From the NCBI GenBank assembly GCA_963975575.1, contig CAXBHL010000001.1:1302001-1366000 (forward strand): a stretch of 64,000 bases of DNA, read 5' to 3'. Made by a program: the position numbers and the translations under genes. The notes beneath the pieces are model-generated. The model was not told the origin of the DNA. It was given only the letters and a program-made list of their open reading frames with translations, and searched no databases. The DNA comes from UBA6054 sp963975575 (lineage in GTDB: Bacteria; Planctomycetota; Phycisphaerae; Phycisphaerales; UBA1924). Positions 41,454 through 51,200 of this stretch are shown here, in pieces; positions within the stretch are counted from its first letter, which is position 1; the number at the start of each line of letters is the position of its first letter.

Positions 41454-42734
41454 ATGCCGACATTTGCGTACCAGGCGCTGAACGCCTCGGGGAAAACCGA
41501 GAAGGGCATGATCGAGGCCGCCAGCAGCGAGGAAGCGCTGCAGCGGATCAAGGCTCAGGGCTATTTCCCCACCTCGGTGCAGCAGCAGAAGGACAAGAAG
41601 TCCAAGACGAAGACCGGCGAAGAGGTCGGCGCCACGAGCAAGAAAAAGAAGAAGGGCGGCGGACTGAGCTTCGGCAAGGTCAACGCCAAGCAGCTGACCC
41701 TGTTCACCCGCCAGCTGTCCACCCTGCAGGACGCGGGCCTCCCGCTGCTGCGCTCGGTCCAAATCCTGGAGAGTCAGCAGAAGCCCGGCAAGATGAAGAC
41801 GGTGCTGACCGGAGTGGCCGAGGAGGTCGAGGGCGGCAACTCCCTGTCCGAATCGATGGCCAAGTACCCCAAGGCTTTCGACCACCTGTACGTCAAGATG
41901 GTCAACGCAGGCGAGATCGGCGGCGTGCTGGACCTGATCCTCCAGCGCCTCGCCGAGTTCATGGAGAAGAGCCAGCGCCTGAAGCGCAAGATCAAGGGCG
42001 CGCTGGTCTACCCGATCGTGGTGGTCGCGATCGCGGTCATCATCCTGACGTTCATCATGGTGTTCATCATCCCGAAGTTCCAGGAGATCTTCGCGGACTT
42101 CGAGGTCGAGCTCCCCGGCCTGACCCTGTGGCTGATGGACACCTCCGCCTGGATGGCGGGCACCAAGCCGGGCATGCAGTTCCCGGGCGCCATTCTTGTG
42201 GTGCTCGGCGGTCCGGTGGTGTGGATCGGGTACAAGCTGCTCCGCAAGACGCCGCCCGGCCGCGCCACGGTGGACATCCTTCTGCTCTGGACGCCGATCT
42301 TCGGCAAGCTGATCCGCAAGACCACCATCGCCCGCTTCACGCGGACGCTGGGCACCCTCATCGGTGCGGGCGTGCCGATCCTGGAGGCGGTGACCATCAC
42401 CGCGGAGACGTCTGGAAACTACGTCTACGAGAAGGCCCTCATGAAGGTGCACGACTCGATCCGCGAGGGCGAGAGTTTCGCCGGCCCGCTGCGTGAGTCC
42501 AAGACGTGCGACGCCATCGTGGTCAACATGATCGACGTGGGCGAGGAAACGGGCGACATGGACGCGATGCTCATGAAGATCGCGGACAACTACGACGAGG
42601 AGGTCGACGTGGCCGTCGAATCGCTGGTGTCGCTGCTCGAGCCGCTGATGGTCGTGGTGCTCGGCGGCATGGTCGGCACGATCGTCGTGGCGATGTTCCT
42701 GCCCATGGTCAAGATGATCGAGTCGCTGCAGTAA
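41454..42734 (+). CDS. gspF: GspF/PilC-type inner-membrane platform protein
   Basis: The 426-residue protein begins M-P-T-F-A-Y-Q-A-L-N-A-S-G-K, typical of GspF. It has two GspF cytoplasmic domains and three membrane helices, at about 182-205, 242-263 and 395-419. L-F-T-R-Q-L-S-T-L-Q-D-A-G-L-P-L-L (82-98) and A-R-F-T-R-T-L-G-T-L-I-G-A-G-V-P-I-L are the two family repeats. A lysine-rich insert (about 46-69, with a run of five lysines) is unusual. The platform couples the ATPase to the growing pseudopilus. It is the only such protein in the window although three ATPase genes are present. Confidence 0.94.
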   Translation: MPTFAYQALNASGKTEKGMIEAASSEEALQRIKAQGYFPTSVQQQKDKKSKTKTGEEVGATSKKKKKGGGLSFGKVNAKQLTLFTRQLSTLQDAGLPLLRSVQILESQQKPGKMKTVLTGVAEEVEGGNSLSESMAKYPKAFDHLYVKMVNAGEIGGVLDLILQRLAEFMEKSQRLKRKIKGALVYPIVVVAIAVIILTFIMVFIIPKFQEIFADFEVELPGLTLWLMDTSAWMAGTKPGMQFPGAILVVLGGPVVWIGYKLLRKTPPGRATVDILLLWTPIFGKLIRKTTIARFTRTLGTLIGAGVPILEAVTITAETSGNYVYEKALMKVHDSIREGESFAGPLRESKTCDAIVVNMIDVGEETGDMDAMLMKIADNYDEEVDVAVESLVSLLEPLMVVVLGGMVGTIVVAMFLPMVKMIESLQ

Positions 42735-42755
42735 GCGGAAAGGACGGAGGCCCGC

Positions 42756-43892
42756 GTGACGATTCCCGCGCCGACATCCAGAAGCCGCCACGGATTCACG
42801 CTCATCGAGCTGCTCGTGGTCGTCGCCGTGATCCTTGTGCTGGCGGGCATCCTGCTCGCCGGGCTGACGCGGTCGGTCGGCACCGCGCGGCGGACCTCGG
42901 CGGAGCGGTCGATCGACGCGCTGGTGCTGGGCGTCAACCAGTTCAAGGCGGACTTCGGGTTCCTGCCGCCTCTGGTGCACGACGGGGCTTCGATCTCGGG
43001 CGGGAGCAACAACCTGCGCCCCGAGCCCGCCCCCGGCGAGTCCCGCGTGGACGGCCCCGTGCTGCGTCGCAGCCCGCCCGGCCTGCGTGCTTTTGACCAG
43101 CTCGTGGTCTGGGCGGACTCGGACCCGATCTATCTGGATTTCATCCGGCGGCGGGACAGCCTCAACGGCGACGCGATCCGGCTTCCCCAGGGCGGATCGT
43201 GGGACATCGCCAACGCCTGGGACGACCGGCGATACAGCAAGTTCGCGCTGCCGTACTACCTCTCGGGCGTGGGGGGAGCGGAGCTCGACGCGGTGGCCGG
43301 CCCCGGCATGTCGCGCCCGCTCTCCAGCGGGCTCTTCGAGGGGATTTACTTCCGCGCCGCCCGGGTTGGGACGGTCCGCGACCGCTACGACCCGGTGATC
43401 GAAGCCGACCGCGCGTCGCTGCGGCTGGTGATCGGCTACCTTGGCCGGGAAGACTACCTCGAGCACGGCGTCGCCGTGCCCGCCATTGCCGACGTCCCTG
43501 ATTCCCACGTCGCCTTCGCCGACCCTTGGGGCCGGGCGTTCCGCTACTACCGCTGGGAGGCGGGGCGCCGGCTGGGCAACGGCCGACTGGTCATCGAGAC
43601 CACGCTGGACCTGAACATCCCGCCGGTGCTGGTCAACCCCGAGGTGTACGCGGCGGTCCAAAATCAGGACGGTTCGGCCAACGCTCGGGACATCGATCTG
43701 ACCTCGGGAAATGCGGAACTGCGTGCGGCCCGCTTCGCGGTCGTCAGTGCCGGACCGGACGGCCTTTTCGGGACCGAGACGATCGAGCAGATCGCCGCCG
43801 GCCTGCGTGTGCCGGTGCCGACTTCGGACAGCGAGCGGGTGCGTCTGCGCAAGCTCGCGTGGGAAGACAACCTCGCGGGGCTGGGGAACTGA
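42756..43892 (+). CDS. GspG-like major pseudopilin, enlarged
   Basis: The 378-residue protein starts at the GTG at 42756 (GGACGGAGG upstream). The prepilin signal is short and basic, with cleavage after Gly in R-H-G/F-T-L-I-E-L-L and Glu at mature position 5, followed by a membrane helix. V-N-Q-F-K-A-D-F-G-F-L-P-P-L-V resembles the GspG Y-x-x-D-x-G-x-Y-P-x segment. The position directly after gspF also fits GspG. At 378 residues it is more than twice the usual length of about 140. Substrate of the prepilin peptidase; forms the pseudopilus shaft in the inner membrane and periplasm. Confidence 0.85.
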   Translation: MTIPAPTSRSRHGFTLIELLVVVAVILVLAGILLAGLTRSVGTARRTSAERSIDALVLGVNQFKADFGFLPPLVHDGASISGGSNNLRPEPAPGESRVDGPVLRRSPPGLRAFDQLVVWADSDPIYLDFIRRRDSLNGDAIRLPQGGSWDIANAWDDRRYSKFALPYYLSGVGGAELDAVAGPGMSRPLSSGLFEGIYFRAARVGTVRDRYDPVIEADRASLRLVIGYLGREDYLEHGVAVPAIADVPDSHVAFADPWGRAFRYYRWEAGRRLGNGRLVIETTLDLNIPPVLVNPEVYAAVQNQDGSANARDIDLTSGNAELRAARFAVVSAGPDGLFGTETIEQIAAGLRVPVPTSDSERVRLRKLAWEDNLAGLGN

Positions 43893-45160
43893 TGCGTCCG
43901 ACACACTCTCAACCTGCCCCCGGTCCAACGGCACGCTCTGTTCGTGCGGGTTTCACGGTCGTGGAACTGCTCGTGGTGGTCGTGATCATCCTGATCGTGC
44001 TGACCATCGCGACGCCGGCCTTCCGCGCGCTCCTGTATTCGTCCCAGCGTTCCCAGGCGACCAACACGGTCAACGCGGCCGCGCTGGCCGCACGCGAGCT
44101 GGCCCTGCGCTCGGCCAACGGCGAGGACGGGGCCGTGGTGTTCGTGTACGACCGCGACGGCTCGATGCGCATTATCCCGGCGATCCGCGTGGGTTCGGTG
44201 CTCGAACCGGTCACGGGCGGCGGCGGGTCGACCGGTGGCGGAGCCCAGGGGCTGGCGGCCGTGCCGCTGGTCCGACGCGACGTGTTCGCCCCGGTCCCGC
44301 AGGTGGCCACCTTTGAGATGCCGACCTTCTGGAACGTCCGCGGATACGCCCCCGCCCGCTCGATGGTCGAGTTTGTTCCCGGCGAGCGTCCTCGCGAGGA
44401 CGTCGCGGTCTGGTACAACTCGTCCGCCTACGGATCCACGAATCCCGACGCACCGGCCAAGAACGAGGGCAACTGGGTTTTCCCCGAGACCGCGTTCTTC
44501 GACGTTGATCAGCAGGCCGCGGCGGCCGGTCCGAACCGGCCGACGACACGCCAGTCGTTCATGATCCGCTTCGACGCCCGCTCCGGCGGGGTGAGCAATA
44601 ACCGAGAGCCGGCCCTGTTCATCGATCCAAGACCCAGCAGCGCGAACCGGCCGGGGGGCGACCGCCCGCAGGCCACGGACCGCTGGCTGCGTCCGGACCG
44701 CGCCGAAAACTTGGCCGCGTGGGCGGGCGGGCTGCTCGCTTCGCCGCCGATTGACAGCCGCGGCCAGCCTCTCCGCCCGCCGTACACCCCCAACGCGGAC
44801 GGGGTCCGGCTGTCCTACATCGGCATGGCATCCAACGACACCATCCTCGTCAAGCCGGTCTCACGCATCGCGGTTTTCGATGAGCGGCGTCTGGCCCAGT
44901 CGATCGGCGCTCGCCGGCTGAACAGCGAGACCAACAGCCTCTACGAGCCCGTGGCACCCGGGTCGGGCGCCGCAAACATCCGGATCGATGAGGAGTTGTT
45001 CTCCAACTGGTCGAGCGAGGACGATATTCGCGAACAGATCAACCGCTGGATCGAGGGCGACACAACCAACGACGGCGTGATCGACGGGAACGACGAACCC
45101 CAGGCTCGGATCTTCCTCCTGCGTCCAGGGACCGGCGAACTGGCGGAGGTGCTGCGATGA
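43892..45160 (+). CDS. GspH-like pseudopilin, enlarged
   Basis: The 422-residue protein has R-A-G/F-T-V-V-E-L-L-V-V-V-V-I-I-L, a type III prepilin signal with Gly at -1 and Glu at +5. The remainder is a large periplasmic domain with a glycine-rich insert (G-G-G-G-S-T-G-G-G) and a D-T-T-N-D-G-V-I-D-G-N-D loop near residue 390 that matches an EF-hand-like calcium loop. Typical GspH has about 170 residues. The ATG overlaps the stop of the preceding gene (TGATG), and its own stop overlaps the next start (ATGA), so translation is coupled. Position second among the pseudopilins supports the H assignment. Confidence 0.82.
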   Translation: MRPTHSQPAPGPTARSVRAGFTVVELLVVVVIILIVLTIATPAFRALLYSSQRSQATNTVNAAALAARELALRSANGEDGAVVFVYDRDGSMRIIPAIRVGSVLEPVTGGGGSTGGGAQGLAAVPLVRRDVFAPVPQVATFEMPTFWNVRGYAPARSMVEFVPGERPREDVAVWYNSSAYGSTNPDAPAKNEGNWVFPETAFFDVDQQAAAAGPNRPTTRQSFMIRFDARSGGVSNNREPALFIDPRPSSANRPGGDRPQATDRWLRPDRAENLAAWAGGLLASPPIDSRGQPLRPPYTPNADGVRLSYIGMASNDTILVKPVSRIAVFDERRLAQSIGARRLNSETNSLYEPVAPGSGAANIRIDEELFSNWSSEDDIREQINRWIEGDTTNDGVIDGNDEPQARIFLLRPGTGELAEVLR

Positions 45161-46263
45161 AACGGGCGTTCTCACTCGTCGAGGTGCTGATCGCGGTGCT
45201 GGTGCTGGCGCTGGGCCTGCTGGGCCTGGGCGCCATCTTCCCCGCGGTCATCAGCGAGCAGCGCCGCTCCTTCGACTCCATCACCGGCGAGAGCGTGGCC
45301 AAGCTCGTCGAGGACACCCTCAACCGCAACAACGAGCTCGTGGATCTCTCAGCGCTCCAAGGAGACGGCCTCGGGCGCGTCGGGCCCGATCAGGGCGGAC
45401 AGAACAATAACGCGGGGCGTCCGATCCAGATCAACGCCCCCTCCAACTACGACCACCTCTGGGTGATGGACGACTTCTCGCTGATCGACGGCAACGCCGA
45501 CACGAGCTGGTCTCAGGGCAGCCCCGTGCCCGGTGCACAGTCGCTGGCCGATCTGTCTGCGGGGGTATGGCGCGTGGACTCCCTGAGCAACAGCAACGCG
45601 GGCATCCTGCCCATCGGCGCCCGCCTGCACCCGCTCCCGTCATCGGGCATGGACCCGCGGTACGTGTGGGACCTGGTCGCCCGGCGCAGCCCGGCCGGCC
45701 CGGTGGAGATCGGTGTGTTCGTGCGTCGGATCGACGACCGGATCCGGGTGCCCTCGGGCAACTCGCTCTCCGACGTGCTGACCGGCAACAACGGCGCACC
45801 GTTCCGGCTGCCGCTGGCGGTCAACGCCAACAACGGGCGCCAGACGACGGACAACGGCGAGAACACGTCGCTGTACTCGGTCCCGCAGTCGCTGGGGGCG
45901 TACGCCGACGAGCGCCAGCCGACCTGGCTGATCTTCGAGGGCGACCCGCAGGACAGCGGCCTGGACACCTCGATCGGCTTCGCACGGCGCGTGGGCCAGA
46001 AACTGCTGGACAACACCGGCGTTGTGCGCACGGTCGTGGGACTGCCCCAGCCCAACCCGTCCGAGCCGCTCAGCGGTCTTGCGGACCGGGCGGTCGTGGT
46101 CACCCCGCCGTTCACCCGCGGCGAGTCCAGCGGGGGGCAGCAGGTCGGCGCGAACAACCCCACCCGCGAGGCCCGCGTGCGCCGCGCGACGTGGGTCCGC
46201 CAGGTGGTGTTCACGCCGCAGACACCCGTGGCGGTGCGTGTCTTCACGCTGGAAGGTGAGTGA
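45157..46263 (+). CDS. GspI-like minor pseudopilin, enlarged
   Basis: The 368-residue protein begins M-K-R-A/F-S-L-V-E-V-L-I-A-V-L-V-L-A-L-G-L-L-G. This F-S-L-V-E-V-L-I-A start is typical of GspI/PilV. Alanine rather than glycine stands before the cleavage point, and Glu is at +5. The periplasmic part is about 340 residues, against about 100 in usual GspI. It contains asparagine-rich stretches (G-Q-N-N-N-A-G). The ATG lies inside the end of the previous gene (ATGA overlap). With GspJ and GspK it should form the pseudopilus tip. Confidence 0.82.
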   Translation: MKRAFSLVEVLIAVLVLALGLLGLGAIFPAVISEQRRSFDSITGESVAKLVEDTLNRNNELVDLSALQGDGLGRVGPDQGGQNNNAGRPIQINAPSNYDHLWVMDDFSLIDGNADTSWSQGSPVPGAQSLADLSAGVWRVDSLSNSNAGILPIGARLHPLPSSGMDPRYVWDLVARRSPAGPVEIGVFVRRIDDRIRVPSGNSLSDVLTGNNGAPFRLPLAVNANNGRQTTDNGENTSLYSVPQSLGAYADERQPTWLIFEGDPQDSGLDTSIGFARRVGQKLLDNTGVVRTVVGLPQPNPSEPLSGLADRAVVVTPPFTRGESSGGQQVGANNPTREARVRRATWVRQVVFTPQTPVAVRVFTLEGE

Positions 46264-46267
46264 ACAA

Positions 46268-48133
46268 GTGACGATCCAACGGACAACCAGGGCCCGACGC
46301 GTCCCCGGCTTCACGGTGGTGGAGCTGCTGGTGGCGATCGCGGTGCTGGCGGTGGTTTCCGTCGGCCTCTCGGTGATCTTCGGGACCGTCGGCGACGCCG
46401 TGACCGACGGACGCCGCGTCAGCGAACTCAACCGCGCCTCCGCCCGCATCGAGCAGCAGATCCGCGACGACCTCGCCGACCTGACCCGCGACGGCTTCCT
46501 GGTGATCACGAACCGCTACGCCTCGGACGAGAACGGCGTGCCGATCGCAAACATCCCCGCCGATCCGTCGCAGCCGGGCATCCGCCTCTCGCCCCGCCAG
46601 GCCGAGGGCCGCTCCCGCCGGGCGGACGAGATGATGTTCTTCGCCCGCGGCGACTTCGAGACCAAGCGGCCGCCCGTGTCCTCGGGCGTCACCGCCAAGT
46701 CGTCCGAGGCGGCGATCTATTACGGCCTCGGCCAGAAGCGCCCGATCAACATCCTCGCCAACGCGGTCGATTCGCCGGCGAACTTCTACTTCAACCCCAG
46801 CCCGCGCGATCCGAACCTGATCGCGGACCGGCTGACGCGCTATCCCGCCCTGCTCGGCCTGCCCGAGCCGTCCGGCCAGCTCCCCAACCCCAACCGCTAC
46901 GCGGCCGACTGGTCGCTCCTGCGCCAGGTGACCCTTCTGGCCGAGCCCCAGATCGCGTCCGTGCTGCCCGAGCAGCTCTACGGCCTGCAGCGCACCCGGT
47001 TGGCCGATCGCACGCTGATGCTCGACTCGGCCCGCCAGATCGGCATGCAGCCCGCGGCCCGCTCGATCTTCAACAGCCTCACCTGGACCGACACCTCGAC
47101 CTACGCAGGCTCGCCCGGCTCGACCCCCGCCGACGGGCTCAGCCGCTGGTGGATCGGCGACATCGCGGACTACGGCGGCAGCGGGGGCCTGAGCCCCGCG
47201 GACGCCTCGCTGCCGGCCTGGCGTTCCAGCGGCGTGGTCGACATCGCCCAGGGCTCGATCCTCGGGATCCGCCGCAAGATCGAGGCGCTCTCCGCGTTCG
47301 CCCCGCCCAGCGCGTACTACGCCCCGAGCGAGGTCAACCCCGTGAACACCCGCCGGGCCAACTTCGGCGAGTCGGCCGACGGCTTCGCGGCCGCCTGGAA
47401 CGACCACACCGCGTCGCCCCGACCGATCGACGCGACCGGCCTGAACATCCTCACCAGTTCCGCGCAGCGGTTCAATCTCCGAGCCTGGGCGCTCGACATG
47501 CTCCCGAGCCTCTGGAACGGCGAGTCCAACCCGCCGACCTTCCTGGCGGGCGTGCGCTACGAGGACCTGCCCACCCGCCTGGTCTACGACGACAACCGGT
47601 TCCCCGACTCCAACGCCGGCCGCCTGGGCCGGGCCATCTCCGAAGCCAACCAGGAGATGCTGGCCTCGCAGATCCTCGTCCCGCGCTGCTCGGAGTTCAT
47701 CGTGGAGTGGACCTACGGGTTCATCGATCCCACGCTGCCGCCGAACGACCCGCGGTTCAAGCAGATCGTCTGGTACGGCCTTCCCCGCGCCGACCGCGAC
47801 GTGAACAACGACGGACGCATCGAGCTGGACGACCACGCGGTGGTCGCCGCGCAGATCGCCCGCCGGTACGAGCCCCGCGTGCCCACCCCGCCGAACACCG
47901 AGCCGGATCCGGTCCGCGAACGTGTGGCCCTGGCCCCCTCGGACGTCTCGCTCGTCAATCCCGAGGTGGTGGTCTTCGGTCTGACCGACGTGGCGGGCGC
48001 CCCGGGCGATGCGGGCCAGGCCGTCCCGTGGCCCCGGATGATCCGGATCACGATGTCGCTGGCCGACCCGGACGACGAAACGATCGAGCGCTCGTACCAG
48101 TTCGTCTTCGCGATCCCGGGCGAGCTGAACTGA
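46268..48133 (+). CDS. GspJ-like minor pseudopilin, enlarged
   Basis: The 621-residue protein has V-P-G/F-T-V-V-E-L-L-V-A-I-A-V-L with Gly at -1 and Glu at +5, then a very large periplasmic domain, about three times the usual GspJ length. Near residue 511 D-V-N-N-D-G-R-I-E-L-D-D reads as a complete EF-hand/dockerin-type calcium loop. R-I-T-M-S-L-A-D near the C-terminus resembles the R-I-x-L-x-L end of PilW/GspJ proteins. The GTG at 46268 has AAGGTGAG upstream; a GTG 12 bases earlier is also possible. Position between I and K supports the J assignment. Confidence 0.82.
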   Translation: MTIQRTTRARRVPGFTVVELLVAIAVLAVVSVGLSVIFGTVGDAVTDGRRVSELNRASARIEQQIRDDLADLTRDGFLVITNRYASDENGVPIANIPADPSQPGIRLSPRQAEGRSRRADEMMFFARGDFETKRPPVSSGVTAKSSEAAIYYGLGQKRPINILANAVDSPANFYFNPSPRDPNLIADRLTRYPALLGLPEPSGQLPNPNRYAADWSLLRQVTLLAEPQIASVLPEQLYGLQRTRLADRTLMLDSARQIGMQPAARSIFNSLTWTDTSTYAGSPGSTPADGLSRWWIGDIADYGGSGGLSPADASLPAWRSSGVVDIAQGSILGIRRKIEALSAFAPPSAYYAPSEVNPVNTRRANFGESADGFAAAWNDHTASPRPIDATGLNILTSSAQRFNLRAWALDMLPSLWNGESNPPTFLAGVRYEDLPTRLVYDDNRFPDSNAGRLGRAISEANQEMLASQILVPRCSEFIVEWTYGFIDPTLPPNDPRFKQIVWYGLPRADRDVNNDGRIELDDHAVVAAQIARRYEPRVPTPPNTEPDPVRERVALAPSDVSLVNPEVVVFGLTDVAGAPGDAGQAVPWPRMIRITMSLADPDDETIERSYQFVFAIPGELN

Positions 48134-48139
48134 ACACAG

Positions 48140-48161
48140 CGCCCGGCGGCGATGCCGGGCG
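48140..48161 (+). promoter_or_regulatory. Intercistronic hairpin between the gspJ-like and gspK-like genes
   Basis: CGCCCGGC (48140-48147) pairs with GCCGGGCG (48154-48161) around GGCGAT, 6 bases after the stop codon. There is no T run. It may protect the 3' end of the upstream message or reduce read-through to the giant gene 118 bases later. Confidence 0.4.
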
Positions 48162-48279
48162 AGCAATGACAGGGGACGAACCGGCAGGCGGACACCGCGG
48201 CACCGCGCGGAAGACAGCCGGTTGGGTAAGTGTGAAACGGTGAAGAACGCCCGCGTGTGTCGGGCAAAGGGAGTGATCG

Positions 48280-51200
48280 ATGCGATCCCCGGCAAGTACG
48301 AAGCCCCGAGAAACCGTCCGCCAGTCCCGCCGCTGTGCCCCCGCGCCGGCCCGTCACGCGGTGGCACCGCGCGCCCGCCGAGGCTCCGCCCTGGTGATCG
48401 TCATCGGCACGCTCGCGCTCATCTCCGTGTTCGCCGCGATCTATATCTCCGTCGGCCAGAGCGACCGCCAGTCCGCGGCCACCGTCCGCACCCGCACCGA
48501 CCTCTCCGAGATCACCAGCGCGTACGCCGACCACGTCGCCCGCGTCATCGCCGCCGACCGCCTCGACACCATCATGCAGCCGGTCGATTCGGCCCGCCAG
48601 TTCCAGGTGCCGCGCCGCGTCACCACCGACGCGCCCTACACCGACTGGGCCATGCGGTCCGAGACCGACGAACTCTGGCGACTCTTCAACCCGTCCGGAG
48701 GCAACCGCTACGCCCGCCCCCGCAACCAGACCGGCGACGACCCCCGCGTCGCGTCCGACCCGTGGCTGGCCGCGCTCCGCCCGACCTATCTGGGCGATCC
48801 GAACATCCGACCCTTCTCGGGCAACAACCCCGCCAAGTACTACCTCGACAACCGCGACTGGTACCAGATCTCCAACTTCGCCGAGGACGGCCGCTTCGTC
48901 AATCTGTTCAATCTGCGTCCCGAGTCCGCCTTCAGCACCGACGGCACGGCCTTCGGTGGCTTCGAGGCCGAGCCCGGTTACGGGGTTTCGATCGACTCGA
49001 ACGGCCGGCGCATCCGCCGTCTGAGCGAGGGCCTCTCGCTCTACACCAAGCTCATCCCCACCGACCCCAACTCGCCCATCCAGTCGTACAACCCGGACCC
49101 CGCCGGCGACGGCGTGCCCGCCCTCCGCGGCCTGCTGTGGTTCCCCGGCGCCAGCCTGCCCGTGCTGCCGATCGACTTCACCGGCAACTTCACGCCCCAG
49201 GACTACCGCAACACCCCGGCCATCTTCTCGATGTACCAGCGGTACGCCTTTCTCCCGGCCGACCAGCCCTTCGTCACCTACAACCGCTTCGGCCAGGTCG
49301 CGTCCTGGGCCGACCCGGACTACCCGCCCTACCAGTGGGCCGACGCCGACGGCGACAGCATGATGGACTCCCGCTGGATCGAACTGACCAGCGCCCGCAC
49401 GCCCGTGCCCTCCGGCCGGGCACGCGACGACATCCAGCGCTTCTACGACGACAGCGAGTACCGGGTGTTCGCGGCCATTCGCGCCGTGGACCTCTCCGGC
49501 ATGGTCAACGTCAACACCGCCATCGACGGGCTGACGCCGCCCACCGTCAACTTCCCCCTCGGCCTGACCCCCGCGGAGATCGACCTGCGCCGCCTGCTCA
49601 CCCAGCAGGACTCGGCCAACGACTACCGCGGCGACCCCGCCGCCACCCTGCCCCTCTCCTTCCGCTACATCCACCAGCCCTACAACATCCAGGGCACCGG
49701 CACGCAGCCCGCCCTGCGCATCGAGAGCGACTACCGAATCCACCAGCACACGCTCGACCCGGGCACCGGCCTGCTCAACCCCGACACCAGCGGCATGCTC
49801 GTGGGCCGCTACGCCGCCGCCGCGATCCGACGCGGCATGGACCGCCACGCCACGCTCAGCCCGCAGTACCGCGGCTTCGGCTCCGTCGCCCCCGATTTCA
49901 ATGACCCGTTCCTCCTGCAGGAGGGCAGCAGCCTGCAGCGCCAGCCGGTGTTCGGGAACCCCGAGTCCGACTTCGATTACTACGCGGGCGGCCGCGCCGC
50001 CTCGTACTACAAGGTCGGTCGCGTCGATCCCAGCCGCATCGGCCCGTCCGGGCTCGCCCCGTACGGATCCGACGCCGACGACTATCTCGCCAACACGGAC
50101 TACTACGACGCGCCCAACGAGAACCTCCCATTCGCCCTCTACGGCACCACCGACCTTGCCGAGCTGCTCACCTACCACGGCATCAACGACCCCGAGGTCA
50201 CCTCCAGGCTCGAGGCCAACATGCAGGGCCGCTTCGACGGCCCCAACGGCGAGGCCCGCCTCAGCCCGCTGCTCTCCACCCGCCCGCTCGACCTGGACCG
50301 CTACAAGCACGGCCAGGTCCGCGTGCCCCCGGCCAACACCAACCCCAACCGCCCCCGCCAGATCAACGGCCAGATCGCCGAAGACTCCATGGCCCTGTTC
50401 GAGCTGTCCCCCCGCGCGTTGATGACCCCGCTCAGCGGCGCATCGCCGCTGCGCCCGATGGGCGTCGCGGGCGGCACGATCCAGGCCCAGGGAGCGCTGG
50501 CGACCAACATCCAGCCGGCCGGACTGGCCAACCTCTCGACCGCCGAGGCCGCGATCACCCTCGCCGACGTGGCAGAGGGCAGCGACAGCCGCCAAGCCTT
50601 CGACGTGTTCTACAGCGCCCTCGCCGGCGAACTGGAACTGTTCCGCCAGAAGCGTTCGATCGGTCAGGACGGACCCCCGCCCGGCGTGATCAACCAGATC
50701 TGGCAGCCCGACCTGTTCCAGTCCCGGGCCCTGCCCTACGCGACCACGTTCTACGCCCACCGCGGCCCCGAGCTGGCCATGCGCATCGCCGCCCACGCGG
50801 GCGTCAACCTCAAGGACATGTACGACGGCAACCAGACGCCCTCGTACGGCTCGCTCGTGCTCGACAACGAGTTCGGCGACTCCACCGCCTACAGCAACCT
50901 GCTCTCGGCGGTCACGAACAACCCGCAGACCTTCGACCTCACCGCCCCCAGCGGCCTGCTGGGCGTGTACTACCCGGGCCTGATCGGCACCGGCCGGTTC
51001 GACATCGACGGCCCGCGTGACGCCCAGACGCCCGATCCGCTGCCCGACGACCAGCGCGTGCTCCCCGACGCCCGCCTCCCCGTGGGCCGACAGGCGGTCA
51101 ACGTGGTGGGTGTCGAACCAACGCCGGTGATCACAGAAGTCTCGTCCTTCTACGTCTACACCGACGCCTCACAGAGCGCCGGGGGCGATGACGACACCAG

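Noticed and set aside
41343..43934. 863-codon minus-strand frame opposite gspF and the G-like pseudopilin gene
   Set aside because: Composition shows His/Asp/Arg-rich antisense runs and no family features; it spans gene boundaries of the supported strand.
47713..50796. Very long open frame (1027 codons) on the minus strand opposite the J-like and K-like pseudopilin genes
   Set aside because: High third-position GC opens antisense frames throughout this genome. The translation is low in complexity (Gly, Val, Arg, Ala), has no motifs and crosses two well-supported genes.
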